A stretch of 64,000 bases of DNA from Streptomyces sp. CB02056 (GCF_001905545.1 NZ_LIPD01000022.1:1-64000), one strand, 5' to 3'. Shown: positions 42,527 to 52,714, counted from the first letter of the stretch. Notes: generated from the sequence alone by a model not told the origin. A program made the numbers and translations.

Positions 42527-44536
42527 ATGGCAACGCGCCGCAGGCAGGACCGCGACGGCCTGGCGGACGAGTCGCACCGGCAGTCGCTGTCGGCCGCGGT
42601 CGCCGCCGTGCTCGCGCGGGTCGACGCGCACGCGGCCGGCCGTACCGCCGAGCCGGCCCCGCCGTCGACCCCGGAGACGACCCGTACCGCCGAGCCGTCC
42701 TCCCCCGGCACCCGCCGCACCGGGCGTCGGCAGCCCGCCACCGCCCTGGACGCGCTCGCCGCCTCCTTCAGGCTCACCCCCTTCGAGCGGGACGTCCTCG
42801 TGCTGGCCGCCGCCCCCGAGATCGACCCCACCACCGCCGCCCGGTGCGCCGCGGCCGGCGGCGACCCCGGGCGCGGGTACCCGACCTTCTCGCTCGCCCT
42901 CGCCGCCCTGGACCGGCCGCACTGGAGCGCGCTCACCCCGGTGGGCCCGCTGCGCCGCTTCCGGCTGGTCGAGCTGGACGACGAGACGGCGCTCACCGCC
43001 TCCCGGCTGCGGATCGACGAGCGGGTGCTGCACTTCCTGGTCGGCGTGCCCTACCTGGACGTACGGCTGCACGGCCTGCTCACCCGGGTCGGGCCGCCCG
43101 GCGAACTGCCCGAACCCCACGAGCGGTGCGCGGCCGAGCTGGCCCAGGGGTGGTCCGCGGCCGGGCTGACCGGCCCGCCGCACGCCGAGCTGAGCGGCGC
43201 CGACCGCCGCACCCGCTGGGAGATCGCCTCGGCGGCCGCCCACCGCTCCGGGCTCGGCCTCTACGTCGCGCACCGCGAGGACCTGCCCACCGAGCCCGCC
43301 GAGCGCGAGCAGCTCGCCCGGCTGTGGCAGCGGGAGGCGATCCTGATCCCGGCCGCGCTGCTGGTCGAGGACGGGGAGCCGGCCCGGGAGCAGCCGCGGT
43401 CCCCGAACGGCGCGGAGGCCTTCCTCGCCAGCCTGGCGGTGCCGCTGGTGGTGTCCGGCGACGAGCCGCGGCCGGCCGGGGCCTCCGACCGCGCCCGGCT
43501 GACGGTGCCCACGCTCGGCCCCGAGGAGCAGCTGGGGATCTGGACCGAGGCGCTGGACGGCGCGCCGGGCATCGCCGAGGACGAACTCCGGGCACTGGCC
43601 GCGCAGTTCTCCCTGCCCGGCCATGTGATCCGCTCGGCCGCCGCAACGGCCCGGCGGGCGGCCGAGAAGGACCAGGACGTCGGCGAACTGGCCTGGCACG
43701 CCGGGCTGGTGGAGGCCCGGATGTCCCTGGACGAGCTGGGCCGGCGGGTCGAGCCACGCGCCGACTGGGAGGACCTGGTCCTGGAGGAGCGCCAGCGCGC
43801 GACGCTGCGCGAGATCGTCGCCCACGTCCGCCGGCGCGGCACGGTCTACCAGGAGTGGGGCTTCGAGTCGGTGCTGCGGCGCGGCCTGGGGGTGACCGCG
43901 CTGTTCGCCGGCGGCTCGGGCACCGGAAAGACGCTGGCGGCCGAGGTCGTCGCCGGGCGGCTCGGGGTGGACCTGTTCGTCATCGACCTCTCCCAGGTCG
44001 TCAGCAAGTACATCGGCGAGACCGAGAAGAACCTCCGGCGGGTCTTCGACGCCGCCGAACGCGGCGGCGCGCTGCTGCTGTTCGACGAGGCCGACGCGCT
44101 GTTCGGCAAGCGCAGCGAGATCAAGGACAGCCACGACCGCTACGCCAACCTGGAGGTCAGCTACCTGCTGATGCGCATGGAGGCCTACCGGGGCCTGGCC
44201 GTGCTCACCACCAACATGAAGAAGGCGCTGGACCCGGCGTTCATGCGGCGGATCAGGTTCGTGGTCGACTTCCCGTTCCCCGGGGTGCCGGAACGCGCCG
44301 AGATCTGGCGGCGGGTCATCCCCCCGCGGACCCCCAGCGAGGGCCTCGACCCCGAGCGGCTCGCCCAACTGACCGTGGCCGGCGGCTCGATCCGCAACAT
44401 CGCGCTGTCCGCGGCCTTCCTGGCCGCCGACGAGGGCTGCCCGGTGCAGATGCGGCACATGCTGGCCGCCGCGCGCACCGAGTACCTGAAGCTGGAGCGC
44501 TCGCTGTCACCCTCGGAGGTCGGCGGATGGGTGTGA
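42527..44536 (+). CDS. AAA+ ATPase of the eCIS (Pvc15/Afp15-like)
   Basis: The 669-residue protein carries an N-terminal helical region (residues 1-400) and a classical AAA+ domain. Its motifs are Walker A FAGGSGTGKTLAAEV, SKYIGETEKNLRRVFDAAE, Walker B ALLLFDEADALFGKR, sensor 1 LAVLTTNMKKALDPAF and Arg finger MRRIRFVVDFPFPG. eCIS loci always carry such an ATPase, thought to act in assembly or in loading cargo. It has a clear GGGGGGAG site. Confidence 0.94.
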   Translation: MATRRRQDRDGLADESHRQSLSAAVAAVLARVDAHAAGRTAEPAPPSTPETTRTAEPSSPGTRRTGRRQPATALDALAASFRLTPFERDVLVLAAAPEIDPTTAARCAAAGGDPGRGYPTFSLALAALDRPHWSALTPVGPLRRFRLVELDDETALTASRLRIDERVLHFLVGVPYLDVRLHGLLTRVGPPGELPEPHERCAAELAQGWSAAGLTGPPHAELSGADRRTRWEIASAAAHRSGLGLYVAHREDLPTEPAEREQLARLWQREAILIPAALLVEDGEPAREQPRSPNGAEAFLASLAVPLVVSGDEPRPAGASDRARLTVPTLGPEEQLGIWTEALDGAPGIAEDELRALAAQFSLPGHVIRSAAATARRAAEKDQDVGELAWHAGLVEARMSLDELGRRVEPRADWEDLVLEERQRATLREIVAHVRRRGTVYQEWGFESVLRRGLGVTALFAGGSGTGKTLAAEVVAGRLGVDLFVIDLSQVVSKYIGETEKNLRRVFDAAERGGALLLFDEADALFGKRSEIKDSHDRYANLEVSYLLMRMEAYRGLAVLTTNMKKALDPAFMRRIRFVVDFPFPGVPERAEIWRRVIPPRTPSEGLDPERLAQLTVAGGSIRNIALSAAFLAADEGCPVQMRHMLAAARTEYLKLERSLSPSEVGGWV

Positions 44537-44880
44537 ACGCGCGGGACGGAGGCGGGCCGGGCACCCCCGAACACCCGGGTGCCGGGCGGATCGAGGTCGA
44601 GATCGGCGAGCTGGTCCTCGACGGCTTCGAGCGGATCGACCACGAGCGGCTGACGACGGCGTTCCGCGGCGAGCTGGCCCGCCTGGTCGAGACGCGCGGC
44701 GTACCGCTCGCGGCGGGCGGCGACCACGCGCTGGACCTGCTCTCCGGGCTGCCACCGCTGCCGGCGGGCGCCTCACCGCAGCGGCTCGGCGAGGCGCTCG
44801 CCCGCGCCGTACACGCCGGGTTGTCGGGTTCTGGTCAGCTCCCGGGTACCGGGCGGCACGTGGAGCGGGGGCGGACGTGA
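44527..44880 (+). CDS. Small conserved-looking hypothetical protein of the eCIS operon
   Basis: The 117-residue protein has a structured middle (RIEVEIGELVLDGFERIDHE and LTTAFRGELARLVETRG) and a flexible C-terminus. It begins ten bases before the ATPase stop and ends in a GTGA overlap with the DUF4157 gene. The repeated link of such a short gene to the ATPase and cargo gene suggests an adaptor role, but this is inference. Confidence 0.7.
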   Translation: MGVNARDGGGPGTPEHPGAGRIEVEIGELVLDGFERIDHERLTTAFRGELARLVETRGVPLAAGGDHALDLLSGLPPLPAGASPQRLGEALARAVHAGLSGSGQLPGTGRHVERGRT

Positions 44881-47800
44881 CCCAACTCAAGGCCCCCGCA
44901 CGGGACTCCGCGCAGGACGCCAAGCAGGGCGGCCAGGCCCGGCGCAAGACCCGGGCACCGAAGGCCCGCACCCCCGAGCCGAAGGAGATCGTCTCCGGCG
45001 CCGGCCAACCGCTCGACCCGGGCGTGCGCCGGGAGTTGGAGGCGCGGCTCGGGCACGACCTCAGCCGGGTCCGGGTGCACACCGACCGGGACTCCGCCGC
45101 GCTGACCGAGCTGATCGGCGCGGACGCCGTCGCCGTCGGCCCGGACCTCTTCTTCGGCGAGGGCAAGTACCGGCCGGCCGCCGAGGACGGCCGCCGGCTG
45201 CTCACCCACGAGCTGCTGCACACCGTCCAGGCCCCGAACCCGCTCGGCGCACTGCGGGCCGGCCGCGACCTGGGCGCGGTGAGCCTGCCGCAGGACGCCG
45301 TCGAACGCGAGGCGGAGCAGGGCGCGAGCGGGGACCGGCCGACGACGGCGACGCCCAGCGCCACACCGGGCTGGCTCCGCTACGCGACCGTCGACGCCGA
45401 CCGCTTCCGCACCGAACGGCTCGACCCGGCCACCCTGGTCGACCGGCTGGCGTCCGGCATCCTGCGCTCGCTGCGCGGCGACCCGACCGACTCCTCCGGC
45501 CGGGTCCGCCTCCAACTCGCCAGATTCGCACCTGAGTTGCAGTCCTCCGTCCTGGACCGGCTGGCGGTCCTGCTGCCCTCCTCCGACTACACCCGGGTGC
45601 TGGAACTGGTCGAGGCCGCCGAGCACCGCCCGGCCGACGTGGACGCCGCCCAGACCCCCGAGCCGGTGACCGATGCCGCCGACCGGACCACCGACGACCG
45701 CGACCGGACCGACCAGGAGGACCGCGAGGAACGGGACCGGAAGCAACAACTCGACGACGAGGAACGGCAGTCGGACGACCCGAAGGCTCGCAGCAAGCAC
45801 CGGAAGCACCGCAAGGGCCACGGCGGCAAGGAGGGCAGGGACGAGAAGGACGGCGACGAGGAACGCCCGGAGCAGCAGGACGGGCAGCAGGCGCCACCCG
45901 CGGAAGGCGAGGCCGCGCAGAGCCCACCGGCCGCACAGCCGGAGGCCGCTCAGGCCCAACTCCCCACGGAGGCACAGCCGTCGGCCGTCGAGGAGGCACC
46001 CGCGGCAGGCCCGGAACAGGCGCCCGTACCGGCCGAGGAGGGCGCCGCCCAGCCGGCCGCCGCCTCCGTACCCGGCTCACCCGAGACCGAGCAGCAGGGC
46101 GTCGGCACCCGGCCCTCGGCCGGTACGAAGCCGCAGGAGCCCGCCGCCGGGCTTCTGCCGCAGACCGCGCCGGTCAAGCCCGAGCGCCTGGACGCGATCG
46201 CGCGGGCCGAGGACAGCCCGCTGGCCCGGCACGGGCTGCTGGAGGGCGACCACCGGCAGGGCGAAGCCCCGGACGAGGAACGGCCGTTGGGCATGGAGCC
46301 CGGCGCCGAATCCGAGGTCCACGACGCGCCCGCCGCGAGCGAGGACCGGCAGTCGTCGGCCGTCCCCGGGCCCGAGCTCAAGCCCGGGGACTTCCTGCCC
46401 TCCGCCGACCTCGACGTGTCGGCCGTCCCTACAGCCGATCAGCTCACCCTGTCGGCGGACGGCACGCCCCCCGCCCAGGCCGAGGCGCCCGCGTTCCCCG
46501 AGCCGCCCGCGACCAAGGCCGAGCAGGTGCAGGCCGAGCGGGACAGCCGGCCGGAGGACGACGCGGAGGCGGCCCCGGCTCCGCCCGAGCAGACGCAGCC
46601 CGGGGCGGCACCGCAGCCCGCCCCCGAGCCGACCCCCGCCAGCGAGGCCGAGGACCGGAGCGCCCGCGACCTCCAGCCGGAGCAGCCGGTCGAGCAGGAG
46701 ATCGGCCCCGAACCCACCGCGAACCCGGCCGCGGCCCCGGCGCCGGCCGCTGCCGAGCCCACGCAGCCGGAGGCGCCGCAGCCCGAAGCCCCCGCCGAGG
46801 CGGCACGCGAGGCCGAACCCGCACCCGAGGCGGCCCCCGAAGCGGCCGCCTCGCCCGAGCCGAGCGGCCCGGACCGTACCGCCCCCGCGACGCCGGGACC
46901 GGTCGGCGGCAGCGGGCCGGTCGGCGGGGACGGCGCCGTCCTCGACAGCGCTCCTGGGGCAGCGCCCGGTGCCACCCCCGACGCCGCCCTGGACGCCGCC
47001 CCCGGCCCGGCCGCCGAGCAGGCCGACGCGCCCGGCGGACTCACCGCCCAGGCCGCCCCCGACGCCTCGCTGGAGGCGGGCGGCGGCTCCTGCGCGGGCC
47101 CCCAGCAGCCCACCACCGAGGCGGAGCAGGACGGCACCGGCGGCGCCGGCGGCGGCTGTGCGGCCGGGGGCGGAGGCGGGGCCGCCGCCGGGGGCGGGCA
47201 GGAGCAGCAGAAGCCGGCCGCGCCCGACGTCTCCGGCCAGGACCCGCAGAGCGCGCTGGCCACCGCCGCGAGCCTGCCGCCCGATCAGCTGGCCACCACC
47301 CTGGACGGCGTGGACGGCTCGGTGGACCGTACGGTCGGCGAGCAGCACGCCCGGCTGCAGGCCGCCCCGCCGGCCACCCAGCGCCCGTCCGGGGCGCCGC
47401 AGACCCAGTCCGGCGCACCCGAGGCCGCGCCGCCCGCCGAAGCCGTGACGGAGCGGCTGGAGCGGGTCGGCCCGGAGGGCGCGGACGGCGGACAGCAGAC
47501 GGCCGACCAGAAGAAGGTCGAGGGCCGGAACCCCGGCGACCGGGTCGCCCCGCCCAATGTCGCCGACGACGCGGGCAACCAGGTCTCGGCGCAGGAGGTG
47601 CAGCAGGCCCAGGTCGCCGTCGACGGCGTCCCCTCGACCGACCCGGCCCTGAACACCACCGTCGGCGCCGCCCCCAAGGTCGAACTGACCGGGGAGAGCG
47701 ACCCGGCACGCACCGACCGGCAGGCGGCCAAGCTCAAGGAGAGTTCCGGCAGGATCCTCGGCGTCGGCCGGGAGGACACCGCCAAGCCGATGGGCGAGGA

Positions 47801-50800
47801 CCGGATCTACCCGGACGTCCCGAAGGAGACCCTCACCGCCTCCGTCCCCGGCGGCGGCAAGCGCGGGGGTGCCAGGGCAGGCGGCGCCGTCGACACCAAG
47901 CCGGGCATCGGCATCGTCACCCAGCAGGAACGCGGCCCGCAGATCCAGGCCGCGGTCGGCGAGGGCCAGGGCCGACTGGGCTCCGAACAGGCCAAGCAGA
48001 AGCAGGGCGAGGCCGACGCCCGGCGGCAGAACCAGGCCGAGGTCGACCAGGCGGTCGCCGACAACGCCCAGGCCCAGGCCGGGGAACGGGGCGACGCCGC
48101 CGAGAAGGTCAAGGCCGAACGCGAGCAGTGGCGCACCGAGCAGGACGGGAAGATCACCACCGCCGACCAGGACGCCGGTGCCGAACACACCGACAAGACC
48201 GGCCAGATCGACAAGAAGCGCGCCGGGGCCGACAAGGACGTCCAGGACCGTCAGCAGCAGGACAACCAGAAGATCCAGGACAAGCGGAAGGAGGCCGAGG
48301 AGAAGGCCCAGAAGGAGAAGGACCGCAAGAAGGAGGAGTCCGAAGGCTGGTGGGGCTGGGTCAAGTCCAAGGTCAAGGCGGCCTTCGACGCACTGGTCGA
48401 GGCCGTCACCAAGGTCTTCGACTTCTTCCGCGGCCTGATCAACGACATCATCGACGGCTTCCGGAAGTTCGCGAACTGGGCGATCGACCAGGCGCGGAAG
48501 TTCGCCGTCGAGCTGATCGACAAGCTCGCGGACGCGCTCATCAAGATCTGCGACGTCCTGCTGGCGGCCTTCCCCGAACTGCGGGACAAGTTCCGCAAGA
48601 AGATCGAGGAGTGGCGCGACAAGGCCATCGCCAAGGTCAACGAGTGGGCGGACCGGCTCAAGAACGCCGTCAACAAGCTCCTCGACGCGCTCGCCGCCGG
48701 GCTGAACGCACTGCTGGACGCGCTGGAGGCAGGACTCAAGGCCGCCATCGAGGCGGTCCGCAAGGCCGTCATGGACGCGATCGACTTCGTCCAGAAGGCG
48801 ATCGCCGTCTTCGGCGAGTTCGCGGCCCTGATCGGCGACATCGCCCCCGACCCGGGCGGCTGGCTGAAGAAGCTCGGCACCGCCGCGGTCGACGGCATCC
48901 AGCACTACCTGTGGGGCGCGATCAAGAGCGCGGTGCGGACCTGGTTCAACGAGAAGGTCGAGTCGGTCGTCGGGCTGACGTCCACGATCGTCAACGTCCT
49001 GGTCAAGGGCTGCATCTCGATGGCCCAGATCGGCCGGATGGCCTGGCAGGCGATCGTCGCGGCGCTGCCCGGGATGATCGTGTCGATCGTCGTCGAGAAG
49101 CTGGTCTCGATGATCGTGCCGGCGGCCGGTGCGATCATGACGATCATCCAGGGGCTGATGGCGGCCTGGAACACCATCAGCAAGATCATCGCGGCGATCG
49201 GGAAGTTCGTCGCCTTCCTCAAGGCCGTCAAATCCGGATCGGCCGCCTGCCTCTTCGCCGACGCCGTCGCGGCGGGCGTGGTCGCGCTGCTCGACTTCAT
49301 CTCCAACTTCCTGCTCAGCAAGCTCAAGGGAGCCGGCAAGGCGGTCGGCACCAAGCTCAAGGGGATCGCCCAGCGGATCCTCAAGGGCCTGGCCAGGGCG
49401 GGTCGCGGTGCCCGCAAGGCGGCGGGCCGGGCCGTCAACAAGGCCCGCGCGAGCCTGCGCCGGGCCACCCAGTCCCTGCGGCGCCGACCCGGCCCCGGCC
49501 GTCCCGCCCGCCCTGCCCGCACCGGCCCCGCCCGGCACACCGTGCAGCACGCGGAGCGCCCCGCCCAGCACCGCCCGACCGCCACCCGCCCCAAGCCCAC
49601 CACCCCGCGCCGCCCCACCTCCCCCGTCGGCCGCGCCCTCAACTCCTCCCGCCAGACCGTCAAGGCCGCCCTCAACCGGGTACGGACGGCCGCCCGCACC
49701 CTCGGCCGCAAGGTCCTCAACAGCAAGCTGGGCCGCGCCCTCACCAACGGCGCCCACAGGATCCGCGACGCCTACCGCAAGCAACGCGACCGCCTCCGCA
49801 CCTGGCACCAGAAGCGCCAACAGCAACGCGCCCAACGCCGCGCCCACGAGAACTCGCCCGAGGCGAAGCAGCAGCGCCTGGACCTGATCGTGGCCCGCAT
49901 CCGACCCAAGATCGGGCGACTGCTCGGCAAGGGAATCCGTGCGGGAGTGCTCCGCGTACTCCTGTCCGGGCTGCGCCGCTGGTACCGGCTGACGTCGCTG
50001 GACGTGGCCGGCGGGGAGTCAGCGGCAGTCGTCATGGCACGGCTGAACCCCGAGAAGGAGGCAAGCGAAAAAGCCGCCTTGGAGCTGAAGCTGCGGCTTC
50101 AGCAGGAGCTCCACCAACACGCCCTGGCAGCTTCCAAGCAGCTTGCCGTGCAGCCGACCCAGCCACCGCCGGTCGGCGGGTCCCCCAGCGCCTCGGTCAG
50201 CACCTTCCGGGTGGACCCGGCCGCATCGCTCACCTCCCAGACACTCGCCGTCGACAGCGCACTCGCGAGCGCCCGCAAGGTCAAGGGCGGTGCGGTCGAC
50301 CTCAAGCACGGCGACACCGGTGTGGTCACACGGTGGAACAAGGGATACCGCCACGATCCCGGCGGCCGACTGGTACTGGGCTCGGGCCGGGGCCGGTACC
50401 AGGACGAGCGTCGCCGGGCGCAGGAGCTCGCGGATCCCCTCGAATTCCTCGCCGCTCTCGAAGAGCTCCAGTCGGGTCACACGCAGGCCGCGTCAGGGCG
50501 GAAAGCGCCCCTGGAAGCGGTCATCGGGCTCTCCTATCTGCGCACCCTGGTCGAGAGCCAGCGCGACCCCATCATGCGGATGATGGGCCCGGCCGAGACC
50601 CGCTGGGCCAACCAGGCCACCACGGAAGCGGAGGCACGGAGGCGGCTGGACGAGATCCTGTCCCGGGGAAACATGACGCTGAACCGTTCGGTCGGCGTGG
50701 CGAAGCGGGTCCAGCAGGCCGCGGACCTCGTCGCTCCCGTCAACGGGGATCCGGCCAGGGGTGTGGACGACCCGGACGTTCAGAAGCTGCTCAAGGCCCA

Positions 50801-51083
50801 TACGCCGAGCGTCTACACGGCGGTCCACCGGCAGGAGACCAAGTGGGCGGAGAAGGTCGGGGTCAGGAAGCCCGGGAAAGCCGAGTCGGATCTGGGTGTG
50901 GAGACGCCTGCCGGGCGCCTCGACCGGGTGACTCTGTGGACGGACCGCCTGCTGACGGACAACGTGTATATCTCCCCGTCCGGTCTCGAAGCCTACCTTC
51001 AACGGTTGAAGGACCTCGTGGACGAGATCCTCGAGCTGGACAAGGGCCTGACACAACGCGTGCCAAGGTTGTGGACGCCGTGA
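44877..51083 (+). CDS. 2068-residue DUF4157 eCIS protein, possible cargo/toxin
   Basis: Residues about 25-145 form a DUF4157 domain with LGHDLSRVRVHTDRDSA and the zinc-protease motif LLTHELLHTVQ (HExxH). A Glu/Pro/Ala-rich disordered region runs to about 1150. Then amphipathic and hydrophobic helices follow (WWGWVKSKVKAAF at about 1157; IVAALPGMIVSIVVEKL and IMTIIQGLMAAWNTISKII at about 1390-1450). An Arg/Lys/Pro-rich stretch spans about 1500-1660. The last 400 residues are a distinct domain (ARIRPKIGRLLGKGIRAGV, LKHGDTGVVTRWNKGYR, LTQRVPRLWTP). DUF4157 marks many eCIS-loaded toxins. The tape-measure-like middle suggests a long protein inside the tube. The final domain has lower GC than the rest and matches no family I know. 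The GTG overlaps the preceding stop. Confidence 0.85.
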   Translation: MTQLKAPARDSAQDAKQGGQARRKTRAPKARTPEPKEIVSGAGQPLDPGVRRELEARLGHDLSRVRVHTDRDSAALTELIGADAVAVGPDLFFGEGKYRPAAEDGRRLLTHELLHTVQAPNPLGALRAGRDLGAVSLPQDAVEREAEQGASGDRPTTATPSATPGWLRYATVDADRFRTERLDPATLVDRLASGILRSLRGDPTDSSGRVRLQLARFAPELQSSVLDRLAVLLPSSDYTRVLELVEAAEHRPADVDAAQTPEPVTDAADRTTDDRDRTDQEDREERDRKQQLDDEERQSDDPKARSKHRKHRKGHGGKEGRDEKDGDEERPEQQDGQQAPPAEGEAAQSPPAAQPEAAQAQLPTEAQPSAVEEAPAAGPEQAPVPAEEGAAQPAAASVPGSPETEQQGVGTRPSAGTKPQEPAAGLLPQTAPVKPERLDAIARAEDSPLARHGLLEGDHRQGEAPDEERPLGMEPGAESEVHDAPAASEDRQSSAVPGPELKPGDFLPSADLDVSAVPTADQLTLSADGTPPAQAEAPAFPEPPATKAEQVQAERDSRPEDDAEAAPAPPEQTQPGAAPQPAPEPTPASEAEDRSARDLQPEQPVEQEIGPEPTANPAAAPAPAAAEPTQPEAPQPEAPAEAAREAEPAPEAAPEAAASPEPSGPDRTAPATPGPVGGSGPVGGDGAVLDSAPGAAPGATPDAALDAAPGPAAEQADAPGGLTAQAAPDASLEAGGGSCAGPQQPTTEAEQDGTGGAGGGCAAGGGGGAAAGGGQEQQKPAAPDVSGQDPQSALATAASLPPDQLATTLDGVDGSVDRTVGEQHARLQAAPPATQRPSGAPQTQSGAPEAAPPAEAVTERLERVGPEGADGGQQTADQKKVEGRNPGDRVAPPNVADDAGNQVSAQEVQQAQVAVDGVPSTDPALNTTVGAAPKVELTGESDPARTDRQAAKLKESSGRILGVGREDTAKPMGEDRIYPDVPKETLTASVPGGGKRGGARAGGAVDTKPGIGIVTQQERGPQIQAAVGEGQGRLGSEQAKQKQGEADARRQNQAEVDQAVADNAQAQAGERGDAAEKVKAEREQWRTEQDGKITTADQDAGAEHTDKTGQIDKKRAGADKDVQDRQQQDNQKIQDKRKEAEEKAQKEKDRKKEESEGWWGWVKSKVKAAFDALVEAVTKVFDFFRGLINDIIDGFRKFANWAIDQARKFAVELIDKLADALIKICDVLLAAFPELRDKFRKKIEEWRDKAIAKVNEWADRLKNAVNKLLDALAAGLNALLDALEAGLKAAIEAVRKAVMDAIDFVQKAIAVFGEFAALIGDIAPDPGGWLKKLGTAAVDGIQHYLWGAIKSAVRTWFNEKVESVVGLTSTIVNVLVKGCISMAQIGRMAWQAIVAALPGMIVSIVVEKLVSMIVPAAGAIMTIIQGLMAAWNTISKIIAAIGKFVAFLKAVKSGSAACLFADAVAAGVVALLDFISNFLLSKLKGAGKAVGTKLKGIAQRILKGLARAGRGARKAAGRAVNKARASLRRATQSLRRRPGPGRPARPARTGPARHTVQHAERPAQHRPTATRPKPTTPRRPTSPVGRALNSSRQTVKAALNRVRTAARTLGRKVLNSKLGRALTNGAHRIRDAYRKQRDRLRTWHQKRQQQRAQRRAHENSPEAKQQRLDLIVARIRPKIGRLLGKGIRAGVLRVLLSGLRRWYRLTSLDVAGGESAAVVMARLNPEKEASEKAALELKLRLQQELHQHALAASKQLAVQPTQPPPVGGSPSASVSTFRVDPAASLTSQTLAVDSALASARKVKGGAVDLKHGDTGVVTRWNKGYRHDPGGRLVLGSGRGRYQDERRRAQELADPLEFLAALEELQSGHTQAASGRKAPLEAVIGLSYLRTLVESQRDPIMRMMGPAETRWANQATTEAEARRRLDEILSRGNMTLNRSVGVAKRVQQAADLVAPVNGDPARGVDDPDVQKLLKAHTPSVYTAVHRQETKWAEKVGVRKPGKAESDLGVETPAGRLDRVTLWTDRLLTDNVYISPSGLEAYLQRLKDLVDEILELDKGLTQRVPRLWTP

Positions 51084-51111
51084 CAGCAGATCGAAAGGAC
51101 GGTGTCGAAGA

Positions 51112-51705
51112 ATGAGCTGGGGACCGCACAGGGGACGACGTCTGGTGCTGCCCGAGGGCATCGGAGAGGCTGAGGTGACGGACTTCGTCGAGGGTTCACA
51201 GGCGACGAAGGTCAAGGAGGTCAACGCGACTCTCCACTTCGGCTTGACCCGGGAAGTGGCCTGGGAGCTGGGTCCGTTCCACATCCACTACGCGGAGGAG
51301 CATCCGTACGGGGTGCGATTCGTCATGGTCACCGGTGAGGACCGGAGTGATGTCGACGGTGCGACGGACCTGCTGGCGCGGTTCCTCCAGCCGGTCTCCG
51401 CCGACGACCTCCTGCGCGCCGTGGACGAGGCCGACTCGATCGAGGATCGCCGTGCCTCCCTGGTACGGGCCGGGGTCGGAGCCCCGCTCACCTTGGACGA
51501 GCCGTTCTTCCGGCGTATCACGGACGCGATGTGCGATCGCACCGGCGAGATCCGCGAGGGCGGCCTGTGGGCGGCCGTTTACGCGTTCTGGCCCGAACTC
51601 CTGCCACTCATCGCCGAGATGGGCACATCTGATCCCGAGGAGTCACTGCGCGACCAGGCGGCTTCCGTAGCCGATCTCATGCGGCGGGAGGGAGGTGGTC
51701 AATGA
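51112..51705 (+). CDS. Hypothetical protein, candidate immunity partner
   Basis: The 197-residue acidic protein (RRLVLPEGIGEAEVTDFVEG, ELGPFHIHYAEEHPYGVRFV, GGLWAAVYAFWPELLPLIAE) has no recognised motif, signal or membrane span. It sits 28 bases after the DUF4157 gene and shares its lower GC. Its end overlaps the next baseplate gene by four bases. A lone soluble acidic protein directly after a possible toxin domain, inside an otherwise conserved structural operon, is the classic place for an immunity protein. This role is inferred from position only. Confidence 0.6.
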   Translation: MSWGPHRGRRLVLPEGIGEAEVTDFVEGSQATKVKEVNATLHFGLTREVAWELGPFHIHYAEEHPYGVRFVMVTGEDRSDVDGATDLLARFLQPVSADDLLRAVDEADSIEDRRASLVRAGVGAPLTLDEPFFRRITDAMCDRTGEIREGGLWAAVYAFWPELLPLIAEMGTSDPEESLRDQAASVADLMRREGGGQ

Positions 51706-52349
51706 CCGGGTACACGGACGCGCCGAAGCCGATCAGGGCCGGGCTGGTAGTCGTCGATCCGCTGCGCGGCACTCCGCAGCGGGTCGTGGTGCTGCAGTTC
51801 AATCCGGACAGTCTGGAGCGCTCGTTGGCGCCGCAGGTGGCAGGAGCGGACGGGAGTGGGGACCGGACGGAGGCGTTGCGGTTGAAGGGGCCGGCTGTCG
51901 AGACCTGGAAGTTCACGGCGGAGTTGGACGCGACCGACCAGCTGGACCTTCCGGCGCCGAACGGGATTCATCCGCAGTTGGCGACGCTCGAACTGCTGGT
52001 GCAGCCGGCCAGTGACCAGGTGCGGGCGAACCAGGTGCTGGCCTCGCTCGGGACCTTGGAGGTCACGCCGATCGAGGCGCCGCTGACCCTCTTCACCTGG
52101 GGTGGGAAGCGGATCCTGCCGGTGCGGCTGACCGAACTGACCATCACGGAGGAGGCGTTCGACATCGATCTGAACCCGATCAGGGCGGCCGTCGCGATCG
52201 GGCTGCGTGTCCTGACCGTCAGTGATCTGCCGACCGGGCACCGCGGGGCGGAGCTGTATCTCGCGCACCTGGCGCAGAAGGAGCGGCTGGGCGGTGCCGC
52301 GACCGACGGCCGGTTGGGCGCGCTCGGGGTGGGAGGGGGGTTCCAGTGA
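51702..52349 (+). CDS. Contractile injection system tube-initiator/baseplate protein (Pvc7/gp53-like)
   Basis: The 215-residue protein has VVVLQFNPDSLERSLAPQV near the start, then APNGIHPQLATLELLVQ, ANQVLASLGTLEVTPIEAPL and LTELTITEEAFDIDLNPIRA. This is the CIS tube/hub-cap pattern that joins the tube to the hub in eCIS and related tails. Translation is coupled to the preceding gene (ATGA). The next gene overlaps by four bases. Confidence 0.88.
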   Translation: MTGYTDAPKPIRAGLVVVDPLRGTPQRVVVLQFNPDSLERSLAPQVAGADGSGDRTEALRLKGPAVETWKFTAELDATDQLDLPAPNGIHPQLATLELLVQPASDQVRANQVLASLGTLEVTPIEAPLTLFTWGGKRILPVRLTELTITEEAFDIDLNPIRAAVAIGLRVLTVSDLPTGHRGAELYLAHLAQKERLGGAATDGRLGALGVGGGFQ

Positions 52350-52714
52350 CCGTCGACCCGCTGAGCGCGCTGCCGGCGCCCTCGCCGTACCCGTTGACCA
52401 GCCGGTACCACGGTGTCCCGGTCGCGTTGCACACGGAGCCGGACGGGCGCCAGGTCCCGTACCTGCGGCGGCGGTTGCTGCCGAGCGCGGAGGGGCTGAC
52501 CCCGCTCGCCGAGCACACCGTCAGCGCAGGCGACCGTCCCGATCTGCTCGCCTACCGCTACCTCGGCAGCGCCGACCAGTGGTGGCGGATCGCCGACGCC
52601 AACCCGGTGGTCGATCCACGGGAGTTGACCGTGACGCCGGGGCGGCGGATCACGATCGCGCTGCCCGGCGCGGTGCCGGGGGCGGGGGCGGGGCCGGGGG
52701 TGGGGAATGGTTGA
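52346..52714 (+). CDS. LysM-type baseplate protein
   Basis: The 122-residue protein has LTSRYHGVPVALHTEPDGRQ, followed by a LysM-like block HTVSAGDRPDLLAYRYLGSA and WWRIADANPVVDPREL. Such short LysM proteins occur between the tube-initiator and hub genes in eCIS loci and bind within the baseplate. It ends in Gly/Ala repeats and overlaps the next gene by eight bases. Confidence 0.87.
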   Translation: MTVDPLSALPAPSPYPLTSRYHGVPVALHTEPDGRQVPYLRRRLLPSAEGLTPLAEHTVSAGDRPDLLAYRYLGSADQWWRIADANPVVDPRELTVTPGRRITIALPGAVPGAGAGPGVGNG

